Shown: one piece after another, positions 7,026 through 16,328 of the stretch
How positions within the stretch are numbered: the stretch's first letter is position 1
Layout of the letters: every line of letters starts with the position of its first letter
From: Sediminimonas qiaohouensis DSM 21189
GTDB lineage: Bacteria > Pseudomonadota > Alphaproteobacteria > Rhodobacterales > Rhodobacteraceae
Direction of reading: 5' to 3'
NCBI RefSeq assembly: GCF_000423645.1
Contig: NZ_AUIJ01000029.1
Location: 1-36,394, forward strand
Length of the DNA: 36,394 bases
Translations under genes and position numbers: made by a program
The notes under the pieces: generated by a model
Told to the model about the DNA's origin: nothing
Databases searched by the model: none
The model's input: only the letters and a program-made list of their open reading frames with translations

Positions 7026-9259
7026 TGCCCTACACCGCCACACACTGGGGGATCCGAGAAGTCGTTGCCGCACCGGGAGAATCGCCCCGTCTCCGACCAT
7101 ACCGGGACGACCCATTTCCCAATGACCTGGGTCTGGACCAGCTGTCGTCCCACGTGCAGGCCGCGCGCGTCCAACGTCCGGCGGTGCGTGAAAGTTTCCT
7201 TCGCAAAGGCGCCGCAGCGGGCGGCGCCGGACGCGGGCAGGAGCGGTTCGTGGAAGTCCCCTGGGATGAGGCACTGGACCTGGCTGCCGGCGAACTTGAC
7301 CGGGTGCGATCGGAGCATGGAAACGCCGCGATCTTCGGCGGCTCCTACGGATGGGGCAGCGCGGGGCGTTTCCATCATGCCCAGAGCCAAATTCACCGGT
7401 TTCTCAACAGCATCGGCGGCTATGTCGCCCACCGCAATACCTACAGCCTGGGCGCGGCGCACGTGATTCTGCCGCGGGTAGTCATGCCCATGGGCGAGCT
7501 GATGGCCGAACATACGGATTGGGACACCCTTGCGCGGCATACTGAGCTGTTTGTCACCTTTGGCGGCATACCCGCAAAGAATGCCCAGATCTCTGCGGGA
7601 GGGGTGCAGCATCACCGGCTGCACGGCGCCCTGCGACATATGTCCAAACGCGGCGCGGCCTTTGTGAATGTCGGCCCGGTCGGGGATAATATTTCACCTG
7701 AGGTCGGGGCCGATTGGATCGCGATCAGACCAAACACGGACACGGCGTTCATGCTGGCGCTTGCGCATGTTCTGGCGGCCGAGGGACTTGCCGACGCTGC
7801 GTTTCTCGAGACTCATTGCGTCGGGTATGAGCGGTTCCAGCGATACCTGACCGGGGAACAGGACGGGGTCGCGAAAAACCCCGAATGGGCGGCTGGAATC
7901 ACCGGTGCCGCCCCAGAATCGATCCGTGATCTTGCCCGCCGGATGGCGCGCTCCCGCACGATGGTCAACATGGCCTGGTCGTTGCAGCGCGCCTCGCACG
8001 GAGAACAACCGTGCTGGATGCTGGTGACGCTGGCCGCCATGCTGGGCCAGATAGGGTTGCCTGGCGGCGGCTTTGGCATCGGCTACGGCGCCGTCAACTC
8101 CATTGGCAGTGACGGTGCGCGTCTTCCGAGTCCGACGCTCCCCCAGGGGCAAAACCCGGTGGAGAAATTCATCCCCGTCGCCCGGATCGCGGACATGCTG
8201 TTCGAGCCGGGTGGCTCATATGACTATGACGGGGCGCGGCGGGTCTATCCCGATATCCGCTTGATCTATTGGGCGGGTGGGAACCCGTTCCACCACCATC
8301 AGGATCTGAACCGACTGCGCCGCGCCTGGCAGCGTCCCGAAACGATTATCGTCAACGAACCCTACTGGACAGCGACTGCAAAGCACGCCGACATTGTCTT
8401 TCCGGCGACCATTCCATTGGAGCGCGAGGATATCGGTTACGCAACGCTGGAAAAACACATGCTTTGGATGGCAAAGGTCGCGCCTCGCCACGCCGAGGCA
8501 AGGGACGACTACGAGATTTTCACCGAACTGGCCCGGCGCCTCGGTGATATGGAGGCGTTCACGGAAGGGCGCGACGCCACCGGCTGGTTGGAGCACATGT
8601 ACGATCAAACGCGCAATGCCATGCAAAGGTCGAACATCGAGCTTCCGGATTTCGAGACGTTCCAGACGGCACCGCCTCTATCGCTGAACGCATCATCACC
8701 GAAAATTCTGCTACAAGCATTCCGCAAAGATCCCGTCGCTGCGCCGCTCCAGACGCCGTCCGGCAAGATCGAGGTCTTCTCGGATGAAATCGCCGCGTTT
8801 CGGCTGGACGATTGTCCCGGTCATCCTTGCTGGCTCGAACCAGTTGAGTGGCTGGGGGCAGCGATGGCAGAGCCAGATACTCTGCATCTTCTCTCGGATC
8901 AGCCCGCACACAAGCTGCACAGTCAGCTCGATCAGGGCGCGGCCAGCCAACGCGGCAAGAAAGACGGAGTGGAACGCATTCGATTGAACCCGCAGGACGC
9001 AGCCCGCCAGGGGCTGAAGGACGGGTCCCTTGTCGAGGTATTCAATGACCGCGGAACCGTCCTTGCTGTGGCGACGCCCCACCCGCAAGTGATGCCGGGT
9101 GTTGCGCTGCTTTCAACCGGGGCGTGGTATGCGCCTGATGCGCAAGGGCGCGACCGCTCGGGTAACCCGAATGTGCTGACCCTCGACCGGGGCACATCGC
9201 GCCTAGCACAAGGGAGCAGCGCACAATCCTGCTTGGTACACATGAGGAGTGCTGAGTAG
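7025..9259 (+). CDS. molybdopterin (bis-MGD) oxidoreductase of the BisC/DorA/TorA group
   Basis: The 744-aa protein has the DMSO-reductase-family layout without an N-terminal iron-sulfur cysteine cluster. The motif GGSYGWGSAGRFHHAQSQ places S107 as the expected molybdenum ligand, as in DMSO, TMAO and biotin-sulfoxide reductases. Further cofactor blocks are NMAWSLQRASHGEQ, IYWAGGNPFHHHQDLN and a C-terminal dinucleotide-binding domain (LLSDQPAHKLHSQLDQG). No twin-arginine signal is visible, so it should be cytoplasmic like BisC. It is last in the operon and coupled to the preceding gene. Reduction of a sulfoxide or N-oxide in the substrate is the family-based guess. Other oxo-transfer or hydroxyl-transfer reactions are possible. 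Confidence 0.88.
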   Translation: MPYTATHWGIREVVAAPGESPRLRPYRDDPFPNDLGLDQLSSHVQAARVQRPAVRESFLRKGAAAGGAGRGQERFVEVPWDEALDLAAGELDRVRSEHGNAAIFGGSYGWGSAGRFHHAQSQIHRFLNSIGGYVAHRNTYSLGAAHVILPRVVMPMGELMAEHTDWDTLARHTELFVTFGGIPAKNAQISAGGVQHHRLHGALRHMSKRGAAFVNVGPVGDNISPEVGADWIAIRPNTDTAFMLALAHVLAAEGLADAAFLETHCVGYERFQRYLTGEQDGVAKNPEWAAGITGAAPESIRDLARRMARSRTMVNMAWSLQRASHGEQPCWMLVTLAAMLGQIGLPGGGFGIGYGAVNSIGSDGARLPSPTLPQGQNPVEKFIPVARIADMLFEPGGSYDYDGARRVYPDIRLIYWAGGNPFHHHQDLNRLRRAWQRPETIIVNEPYWTATAKHADIVFPATIPLEREDIGYATLEKHMLWMAKVAPRHAEARDDYEIFTELARRLGDMEAFTEGRDATGWLEHMYDQTRNAMQRSNIELPDFETFQTAPPLSLNASSPKILLQAFRKDPVAAPLQTPSGKIEVFSDEIAAFRLDDCPGHPCWLEPVEWLGAAMAEPDTLHLLSDQPAHKLHSQLDQGAASQRGKKDGVERIRLNPQDAARQGLKDGSLVEVFNDRGTVLAVATPHPQVMPGVALLSTGAWYAPDAQGRDRSGNPNVLTLDRGTSRLAQGSSAQSCLVHMRSAE

Positions 9260-9697
9260 TCCCGTAAGATTGCTTCGATGATGCATCATGCACGGTCAGA
9301 TGGAGGTTGTTCGCCAAAATTTGGGAAGGTCCCTGTAAACCGTTTAGCAAACCCGCAGCATTTGTGGATGCACCCTGCTTAGCAAGCGCAATCTTTGATG
9401 TCTCGGCGGAGTCTGTAGCGCGACATCACAGGTGGTTGACGGTGGAATTCGCTAAGGTGCCGCCATTTGGCGAGATCAGTTTCGATGTCGCTGTTTTGTG
9501 TCGTGCGTGCTGTCGTGCACCAAGATGCAATGGCTGTCGGCGCGCCATGCGGCGAACATGATAGGCGCGTGAGGACGTGTCTGGCCTGTCGGCGCAGGGG
9601 GACTCGCCAAATGTTGACCAGGTGTTGACCAGAACGGTGCACGCTCATACACAAGCGAAACGCTCGGCTTTTAGGCCTCTGTTTTATTTAGGAAATT
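9260..9697. other. gene-free stretch between catabolic operon and attL
   Basis: I see no credible gene here. Two small structures stand out: a perfect 12-bp palindrome ATGATGCATCAT (9278-9289) 18 bases after the molybdoenzyme stop, and a tandem direct repeat of TGTTGACCAG at 9612-9621 and 9623-9632. If the island model is right, this is the sequence that originally followed the tRNA-fMet gene. Confidence 0.5.
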
Positions 9698-9709
9698 TGG
9701 TTGCGGGGG
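9698..9709. repeat. candidate attL, copy of tRNA-fMet 3' end
   Basis: TGGTTGCGGGGG is identical to 36300-36311. On the minus strand it reads CCCCCGCAACCA, the acceptor 3' strand plus CCA of the tRNA. Matching ends on both sides of these 12 bases (AAATT/CTCG here against AAAAG/TAGG at the tRNA). A 12-bp match by chance at this boundary is unlikely but not impossible. Confidence 0.6.
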
Positions 9710-9767
9710 CTCGCTTTGGCCTATGCAGAACTGATACCCGCTTTACGATATAATCTAGATATTTCAA

Positions 9768-12700
9768 TCACTTGACTGCTTTGTCTATAAATCCGAGCGT
9801 AGTGGCATTTTCCAATAACGTTCTGACTTTCGCTCGATCAAGGCCAGAGCCGACTTCGGCGTCGATCTCTAGTTTCAGCGAAACTTCGGCTCCTGGCATC
9901 GTCGTCAGCTGCTCCACGATTGCTTCAACGATCTGGTGCATGTCACGTGCAGGTCGATCAGCTGAGAGCATAACCGTGCCCACAAACCGTTTTGGCCTGG
10001 GCTCCTCTGTTGGTTTGGGCTCAGCACTCGTGCAGTCACCGTCACTGCTTTTTTTTGAAGCATGAGCTTCATCTTCGCCGCTTGTCGCGACAACGCCTTC
10101 AGAACCTAGTCCGCTCTGCTCAGACGCGGGAGCGGGTTTGGGGCGCTTTGCTTCGGCGACATCAGGTCTGATAATAATAGAGTCACTGTCGATCGATACC
10201 AGGCTATTCGGAGATTTCTCGATCGCCAAACCCGCGTAAGACTGAGACTCTTCATCCCATCTTTCAGCGTATGCGAATGGGCCGGGAATCATGCCGCCGA
10301 CGGCCGATTGAACAGATTTGATCAGCGCATCACGGTTTTTCAGACGGGGAAGATATGTGTAGCGGTTCAGATATTCCCATAGTTCCTTGAGATGAAGATG
10401 CTGTTTGCCATTCCAGATGTACTTTTCGAGTTCCCGGTTAAGACGTTCCGGACCGATCTCCGGTAGCAATGCTTCATCGCTAACAAGCTTCTTGCTGGCA
10501 CGGCCAAGAACACCATCCTGAGCGGGTATCCGAGCGGACGTGAGCTCCACGTCTGATTGCGCAGTGTCCTGGTATGGATAGATCAGATAGCACCAAGTTT
10601 CCTTTAGCCGCGTTTGAACGGTTTCGCGCGCTTCTTTCGCCTTGTCTTTTGCGAGGGCGATGTCACTTGTTTTTAGGTCGAGACGTCCGGTATCTGCGTC
10701 ACGGACAATCCCATCCCATGCAAGCGAGGAGCGCATGGCCTCCTTCAGGTTATCAAGCTGTCGATTGTCGGCAGCGAGGAACACAAGCGTGTTCCGGTAT
10801 ACGCGTGGCGTGGCCCCCCTCTGAAGAAGGATGTCTTTGACTTCGACCATTGCATCAGACCCATTACGGCCAGCATGCGGATACGCGACGCCAAGGATAA
10901 CAGCCCTAACGCCCCCGGATTCATCCGGCACTTCGGAAGACCCATCTGGAGCGACCTGAACGGCATCGAAATGCCCGCGGTCGGCCAAGCCGTTGATATA
11001 CGCTGTCAGGGCTTTGTCGATGTCAACCAGAACGAGAGCTTCCTCCAACTGACCCGCACGATCTGACGCAACGCGGTTCAAGCTTGCCGACATCGAATAC
11101 CAATAGCGACCAAGGTCGCTGTGCATGAACTTTGCCTGATTGGTCAGGCGGCGAAGAGCATCACCGAATATCGCAACCTTCTCACCGGGCTGAACCACAC
11201 CAAGATTGATCCGCTTGTCGTCAATGCCGCGGTTCTGCTGACCCTCAGTGGGCGCCGTCGCGACAAAGACGGCGCGTGCTACGCGGCGTGTGGCAGAGTA
11301 ACGATTCAGGTTCGGCGCTGATTGGTCAATCTTGTAGGGCGTTGAGCTCGTTCCATCCACATCCCCAGCGATGATCCCCTGCCATGCGTTCGGCAAATAG
11401 TGCAGGAGTTCGGGCTCAACGCGAGCCGAACTTATCGCCACGCTGCCAGGCATGATCATGACCGACGGATCACCAGACATCCAAAGCTCGTGAATGACCT
11501 GCGCCATCAAGCGCAGTACGCCGCGCGTGCGCTGGAATTTATCCAGCGAACCCCACGCCGTATAGAGATGGTCGAACAGGTCCGGATGGATCGGATATGC
11601 CTTCTCGAGCTTGCGGCGATAATCCTCGTCGGCGCAGCCCTGCGGGAAATCGTTCGGGTTCTCTCGGTAGAGTTTGGCAAATTGCTTCAAGGTATTGTCG
11701 CGATGCCGATACTTGTCGCCCGGAATTTCCTTGAACAACCGACGCCGAACGATCTCGTAGCTCTCCTCTTGGGAAGCAGGCCGCCAAGAGCTTTCGACGC
11801 GACTGAAAGTCTGCTTCAGCCGCGCCAAAGCCTCTTGACCGCCTTCGCCTCCCACCTCGATTTGAGAAGCTGGCAGTGAGGCCACAAGAAGCGTTTGAGG
11901 TGACGCCTTCACGGCCTCAGTCAGCGATTGCACAAATGAAATGTTCGCGTCGAACGAGCCTGAGGGCAGCCCCTCGATCTTGTAGATCTGGCGCAGGTAG
12001 GCGACCCACTCGTCGATCAGGATGAGGCACGGCGCGCACTTCTTGAAGATGGCCTCCAGCAGGTTCGACCCCGGTGCGATGCCCCTCTCATCATTCTCGG
12101 CGATCATCTGGTAGGCGTCTTCTCCACCCAGCTGGAAGGCGAGCTCACCCCATGTCGTGTTGATCCGACGTCCATAATCCTTCTCACGCTGTCCAACGTC
12201 GGACGGACCAGATGAAGTTCCGACCAGAACAGCCCGGTTGATCCGGTCCGGAACTGTCAGCCCTTCTTCGGACAGCAGCTGATCGAGACCGGGCAGATCG
12301 TTCACCGCCGTCTTGCCGACCATGTGATAAAGCGCCAGCATCGAGTGGGTCTTGCCGCCGCCGAAGTTGGTCTGCAGCTCGACGACCGGGTCGCCGCTTT
12401 TGCCGGAAAGGCGTTTTGCGGCGCTCACGAGCAGGTTGCTTAGGCCGTCCGTCAGATAGGTCCGGCTGAAGAACTCCCGCGGATCGCTGTACTCGTAGGG
12501 CGCGCTGCCGTTGTGCACCTTGGCGAGGTCGGCGGCGAACTCGGCCTGCTGGAACTCGCCGGTCGCGACGTCCTGGTGCGGCTCCACCACGTCCCGCCAC
12601 GGCAACAGGCCCGAGACCGTCTCGGTCGAGATCGTCGAGACGTTGCTCTTGCGCTCCTCCGACCGGGCCAGCTCGCGGTACTTCGTGCGCAGGATCGTGT

Positions 12701-13103
12701 CGCGCATCTTGCCGATTTCCTCGGCGCTCTGGCCGGCGCTCACGGCCTCCAGAAGCCGCCGCATCGAATCCAGCGCGCGCTCGGCGTCGTCGTAGGTGAA
12801 CTTGCCATCATGGGCGAGCTTGTTGCGGACATCGACCAGCTCGTTGACGATCGAGCGATGCGTGCGGTCCAGCACGTCGCGGAAAACATCGTTCCACAGC
12901 CGTTCCATGATCTTCAGCAGCTTCTGGGTGTCGAGGCTGAACTTGCCGTTCTGCTCCGCCCGCCACTCGGGAAACCGCGAGATCACCTCCTGCGGCCAGC
13001 CCTTGCCCATCGCGGCCTCCAGCCGCTGCATCACGAAGGGCTGCAGGCCCTTGGGCAGAAGCTCCATGCCCTCGAAAACTGTCTGGCGTGCACTCTTTGC
13101 CAT
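9768..13103 (-). CDS. HEPN (Swt1-like) + DUF499 ATPase, defence-associated
   Basis: The 1111-aa protein starts with a Swt1-like HEPN region (about residues 10-125) carrying R93-NKLA-H98, the RxxxxH pattern of HEPN ribonucleases. A DUF499-type P-loop ATPase follows, with Walker A NFGGGKT (246-252) and Walker B LILIDEW (360-366). The C-terminal third (from about 990) is a charged linker with many Ser, Glu and Pro followed by a small alpha/beta domain (KRFVGTVMLSADRPARDM). DUF499 ATPases accompany DUF1156 methyltransferases in anti-phage loci. It is the last gene of a leftward operon, 12 bases after the methyltransferase stop. AAGGAATG precedes the ATG. The HEPN active-site pattern suggests an RNA-cleaving toxic effector, but that is inference. 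Confidence 0.85.
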   Translation of the reverse strand: MAKSARQTVFEGMELLPKGLQPFVMQRLEAAMGKGWPQEVISRFPEWRAEQNGKFSLDTQKLLKIMERLWNDVFRDVLDRTHRSIVNELVDVRNKLAHDGKFTYDDAERALDSMRRLLEAVSAGQSAEEIGKMRDTILRTKYRELARSEERKSNVSTISTETVSGLLPWRDVVEPHQDVATGEFQQAEFAADLAKVHNGSAPYEYSDPREFFSRTYLTDGLSNLLVSAAKRLSGKSGDPVVELQTNFGGGKTHSMLALYHMVGKTAVNDLPGLDQLLSEEGLTVPDRINRAVLVGTSSGPSDVGQREKDYGRRINTTWGELAFQLGGEDAYQMIAENDERGIAPGSNLLEAIFKKCAPCLILIDEWVAYLRQIYKIEGLPSGSFDANISFVQSLTEAVKASPQTLLVASLPASQIEVGGEGGQEALARLKQTFSRVESSWRPASQEESYEIVRRRLFKEIPGDKYRHRDNTLKQFAKLYRENPNDFPQGCADEDYRRKLEKAYPIHPDLFDHLYTAWGSLDKFQRTRGVLRLMAQVIHELWMSGDPSVMIMPGSVAISSARVEPELLHYLPNAWQGIIAGDVDGTSSTPYKIDQSAPNLNRYSATRRVARAVFVATAPTEGQQNRGIDDKRINLGVVQPGEKVAIFGDALRRLTNQAKFMHSDLGRYWYSMSASLNRVASDRAGQLEEALVLVDIDKALTAYINGLADRGHFDAVQVAPDGSSEVPDESGGVRAVILGVAYPHAGRNGSDAMVEVKDILLQRGATPRVYRNTLVFLAADNRQLDNLKEAMRSSLAWDGIVRDADTGRLDLKTSDIALAKDKAKEARETVQTRLKETWCYLIYPYQDTAQSDVELTSARIPAQDGVLGRASKKLVSDEALLPEIGPERLNRELEKYIWNGKQHLHLKELWEYLNRYTYLPRLKNRDALIKSVQSAVGGMIPGPFAYAERWDEESQSYAGLAIEKSPNSLVSIDSDSIIIRPDVAEAKRPKPAPASEQSGLGSEGVVATSGEDEAHASKKSSDGDCTSAEPKPTEEPRPKRFVGTVMLSADRPARDMHQIVEAIVEQLTTMPGAEVSLKLEIDAEVGSGLDRAKVRTLLENATTLGFIDKAVK

Positions 13104-13115
13104 TCAAAACATTCC

Positions 13116-14963
13116 TTAGATATCGAGCGTCGACTGGCGATTCAAATCGTCGAGCCGTACTGTTGCAGCCTGTCGCGTCAACTCCGTCCACACCGCGATC
13201 AGCCCGTTGTAGGAGGTCGCCTCCTTCGCGTCCTGCCGCTTGTTCGAGCAGATGTCGTAGAGGTAGTAGGCGAGGTCCTTGACCATCTCGGCGCGGTCCG
13301 GGCCCAGCTTCTTCAGCAGCACCGCGGCGGCGTATTCGCCGTCGTTCTCCAGCACGCGGATCAGGTGCTGGCAGCATTCCCAGATCGTCAGGTGATCGTC
13401 GCTGGCCGGGTCCCACTCTGCATCCAACTCGGCGCGCTTGAGGATGCGGACCTTTCCGGCGGAGCTGTCGACGATCCCGGCATGTTTCACGCTCTCGACC
13501 GAGATGCCGCGCGCGCGGGCGAGGTTGTCGGCCGCGCCGTAGTCGCCCTTGTCGGTGCCGTGCTGCTCGAACCAGGTCGCGGCAAAGCGGGTGTCGGCGT
13601 CGAACTCGCCATGCAGGTCGTTCAGGAACTCGTCGAGCTCGGCATTGATCAGCTGCAGCGCGGTCTTGACCGTCATCGGGCTGTCGTCGGCCTCCAGCAC
13701 CGCGCGGTAGCGCGAGAAGACGCCCATGCCGGGGCCGATGGCCGATTGCGGCATGTCGGCGGGGGAGACGTTGGCAGCCTGAAGCTCGGCGATGGCCGGG
13801 GGCAGTTCGCGTTTCAGGGTGCGGATGAACTCGGCGCGGGTGATGGTCTCTGCCGTAAGTTCCAGCTTCCGGCATACAAGTACGACTGAGTTTGCAAGGG
13901 CGTTGGTTCCTGAGGCGACCATGCGGTTCGCCATTTCCGTCCGCAAAGGCCAAGTCCCTACTACCGCATAACCCGCCTCCACAACAGCTTGCAGGAAGGT
14001 AGCCCATCCTGTGGAACTGATACCTTCCTGCGCGATCTCACTCTGCTTGAATGCGTAATAGATTGTCGAAGGATATAGCTCAGACGACTGAAGTGCCATG
14101 TTCGCTACGGCCTTGCCCATCCCGCTCATAAAGAATTTTTCTGCGGAGTTTTTGCCGCCATGGCGGTAGGGTGTTGCTACAAGTTCTTCACTTTTGGGAG
14201 TTGCTAAGATTTCAAATATTTCAGGATATACTGGCCTGACGACAGGTTTCATCCAGCAGAAGAAAAAATCAGAAAGGTCAGCATAGCCGATGTTATCATA
14301 GTAAGGTGGGTCAGTGGAGATCACTACATTTTTTGGGTATTCAACGGTCTGCGCATCATGCTGTTTCTCAATGCCTATGCTACCTGGCACAAGATTCACA
14401 ATTGCCTTCCACGTCCACTCGACGCACGGCTCCCAGCTACCAGTCGAGCCAGAGAATGGATTACCTTCAGCAAAGTCCCAAGTCATTGGTATTGCCTGAC
14501 GTCCAAAAGTATTTCTAAGGCTTGAGCGGCTTGAATCCCAGGTGCAAATCGAGCTGCCCCTATCTGCCATTTTTGTGATCGCAAATGCGGAATAGATCGC
14601 AACGGCCTCGGCATAGGCCTTGGCGCCGGTGCCACCGTCGCGGAGCGGACTACAGTCATCTGAGAGGTTCCCAGCCAAGGCGTCGGCCTCAATCTGCGAG
14701 CGTGCCTCGTGCACCAGATCGCTGAAGGTATTCAACGCCACCAATTGTCGGTCCGTGAACAGATCACCAAAGGTGGTCAGGCCGTAGTCTATCGTCCAGA
14801 AATTTCTTGGATCATTCGGAAGGTTTGTCTCTGGCTCCCATTCAGGTTTGGCAGCCAAAGCAATCTGTTCGTGGTGCTCCGATGGGGCAACATAAGCACG
14901 AGTACGATTGCCCTCCGCAACAATGGCGATGAGCTTTTGCCCCATCTTTCCATCCCGCCCCAT
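13116..14963 (-). CDS. DUF1156 DNA methyltransferase, C-terminal part after amber codon
   Basis: This 615-aa frame continues the preceding gene in the same reading frame: the upstream part ends D-F-V-TAG, then CGC, then this ATG at 14963. It begins with the conserved stretch MGQKLIAIVAEGNRTRAY of DUF1156 proteins and contains the catalytic motif IV DPPY (D218-Y221, in STDPPYYDNIGYADL). The SAM-binding motif I lies in the other fragment. No ribosome site precedes the ATG. Either a single nonsense change has inactivated the gene, or stop-restart yields two subunits that reassemble. Base composition shifts inside it, from about 40% GC near 14200 to much higher GC below 13860. Confidence 0.8.
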   Translation of the reverse strand: MGRDGKMGQKLIAIVAEGNRTRAYVAPSEHHEQIALAAKPEWEPETNLPNDPRNFWTIDYGLTTFGDLFTDRQLVALNTFSDLVHEARSQIEADALAGNLSDDCSPLRDGGTGAKAYAEAVAIYSAFAITKMADRGSSICTWDSSRSSLRNTFGRQAIPMTWDFAEGNPFSGSTGSWEPCVEWTWKAIVNLVPGSIGIEKQHDAQTVEYPKNVVISTDPPYYDNIGYADLSDFFFCWMKPVVRPVYPEIFEILATPKSEELVATPYRHGGKNSAEKFFMSGMGKAVANMALQSSELYPSTIYYAFKQSEIAQEGISSTGWATFLQAVVEAGYAVVGTWPLRTEMANRMVASGTNALANSVVLVCRKLELTAETITRAEFIRTLKRELPPAIAELQAANVSPADMPQSAIGPGMGVFSRYRAVLEADDSPMTVKTALQLINAELDEFLNDLHGEFDADTRFAATWFEQHGTDKGDYGAADNLARARGISVESVKHAGIVDSSAGKVRILKRAELDAEWDPASDDHLTIWECCQHLIRVLENDGEYAAAVLLKKLGPDRAEMVKDLAYYLYDICSNKRQDAKEATSYNGLIAVWTELTRQAATVRLDDLNRQSTLDI

Positions 14964-14966
14964 GCG

Positions 14967-15920
14967 CTAGACGAAATCTGGCGTAATTGCTGTGTCCGAA
15001 ATAATGCAGCGGAAGCTCGCGCCGCGTCCAGCTTTGGTGCCTTTCTTTGCGTTGGCAAGCTCAGCCTTCGTCCCTTTGTGCCGGATGCGATAGGCAATCG
15101 TCTTGGCCTGCCGATCCACAATGGGCTCAATCCAAGCCTCTTTTCCCGGCTTAGAACTCAGAAGAAAGCTCGATGCAATCGGCACCTGAACATCCGAAAA
15201 TGCCGGGTCTGGGCTCGGTACCGTGCGCGCCCAGATCCAGGCGATCACGGTCGCCTTGCCGCCACCGTACTCGCTCGGCAGGTCCACCTGCGGGTAGAGA
15301 TGCCCGATGCGCTCCCACGCCTTCTCACGCATCCACTCGCCATAGTATTTCACGTCCTCGGCCAGCCCCTGGGCGTTTTTATAGCCGCCATGGCCGGCGT
15401 ATTTTTCCCCCGGATGGATCGGCTCCATGTCCTTGAACTTCGGCGGGATCTCGATCATCGCCTTGCCGATCATCACAGCCACCGGGTTCAGGTCGGACCC
15501 ATAGGCGGGCAGCCCCAGCCGCTGCGCCTCCAGCGGGATCGACCCGCCGCCCGAGAACGGGTCATAGACCGGGGGCAGCTCGCCATCGCAGCTGGCGCGG
15601 ATCTCGGCCCGCGCGCGCTCCAGCACCTCCTCGTTGGTCGAGTTCTCCCACTTGACCAGCTCCTCGATGATGGTGAACAACCGCTTGCGCTCGGCCTCCA
15701 CCACCTCCTCGGTCGGGAACTTGTCCGGATGGCTTGATGGGTCGTCCACCAGCTGCGCGAACAGTACCGCCCGGCACGCCGCCAACGGCCGCCGCGCCCA
15801 CCACAGATGCAGCGTCGAGGGATGCCCGTGCCGGATCGACTTCTCCCGCGCCGACGCCGCATTGATCGCCTCAAGCGGGATGGCAACTTCGATGAGTTTC
15901 TTTTTGTATGGCGTGGTCAT
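14967..15920 (-). CDS. DUF1156 DNA methyltransferase, N-terminal part ending at in-frame amber
   Basis: The 317-aa product begins [20 protein letters not shown] and has the DUF1156 signature ([20 protein letters not shown], then [19 protein letters not shown]). The SAM-binding motif I DPFSGGGS (120-127) is followed by [15 protein letters not shown]. Full-length relatives run on through a motif such as ITPDFV-x-x-x-GKMGQ. Here TAG at 14969-14967 interrupts exactly there, and the remainder continues in frame in the next ORF; together they would make about 934 codons. Such enzymes are predicted N6-adenine or N4-cytosine methylases that mark self DNA. The start overlaps the stop of the upstream 131-aa gene by one base (TAATG). 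Confidence 0.85.
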   Translation of the reverse strand: MTTPYKKKLIEVAIPLEAINAASAREKSIRHGHPSTLHLWWARRPLAACRAVLFAQLVDDPSSHPDKFPTEEVVEAERKRLFTIIEELVKWENSTNEEVLERARAEIRASCDGELPPVYDPFSGGGSIPLEAQRLGLPAYGSDLNPVAVMIGKAMIEIPPKFKDMEPIHPGEKYAGHGGYKNAQGLAEDVKYYGEWMREKAWERIGHLYPQVDLPSEYGGGKATVIAWIWARTVPSPDPAFSDVQVPIASSFLLSSKPGKEAWIEPIVDRQAKTIAYRIRHKGTKAELANAKKGTKAGRGASFRCIISDTAITPDFV

Positions 15921-16315
15921 TATTGGTGTCTTTCGAATGTCGCTTGGCCGTCTTGGGTCAAGACGAACACAAGTTCGTCGCTGATCGTCTGGCCAGAGAC
16001 AAGCCCCTGGTCCAGCAGCGATTTAATAAGGCCCTTGTCGGGGTAGCGGCGCTGCCCGTCAGCGAGATCGAATACCGCCGGGAAACTGTGTGGCGGCAAT
16101 GGCTCCGGGCTGTGACTCGCAAGCTCCAGATAGAACGGAACCGCCGCGAACTTGCGCGTCGTGTCGGCCCGCCGCTCATCGCGCGGACTGCTACGCCATG
16201 ACTGGACATCGTGGAGGTTGCGCACGCTCGTCGTTTTGGTGAGCGGTTTGCTGGCACCAGCATAACTGTCGGCAATGATCTGCTCTGCGTGCTCGGTGCG
16301 AATGGCAATTCTCAT
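15920..16315 (-). CDS. 131-aa protein of unknown function in the defence operon
   Basis: The protein begins [21 protein letters not shown] placed the start at 16315 because AAAGGGGAC lies at the right distance upstream, and an earlier in-frame ATG at 16354 would overlap the helicase gene. I recognise no domain. The C-terminal half ([18 protein letters not shown]) looks like a small winged-helix-like or adaptor segment, but this is weak. Its position between helicase and methyltransferase, with tight spacing (13-base gap before, one-base overlap after), makes it a likely accessory subunit of the system. Confidence 0.75.
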   Translation of the reverse strand: MRIAIRTEHAEQIIADSYAGASKPLTKTTSVRNLHDVQSWRSSPRDERRADTTRKFAAVPFYLELASHSPEPLPPHSFPAVFDLADGQRRYPDKGLIKSLLDQGLVSGQTISDELVFVLTQDGQATFERHQ

Positions 16316-16328
16316 CGGCTGTCCCCTT

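Noticed and set aside
9612-9632. Tandem TGTTGACCAG repeat as an iteron or CRISPR-like array
   Set aside because: Only two units, 11-base period, no replication gene or cas gene near. No CRISPR array was seen anywhere in the window.
12513-13889. Long plus-strand open frame (458 aa) rich in His, Arg, Leu and Val
   Set aside because: It is the antisense of the DUF499 and methyltransferase genes in GC-rich sequence. It shows no motifs or ribosome site, while the minus-strand frames carry clear family motifs.
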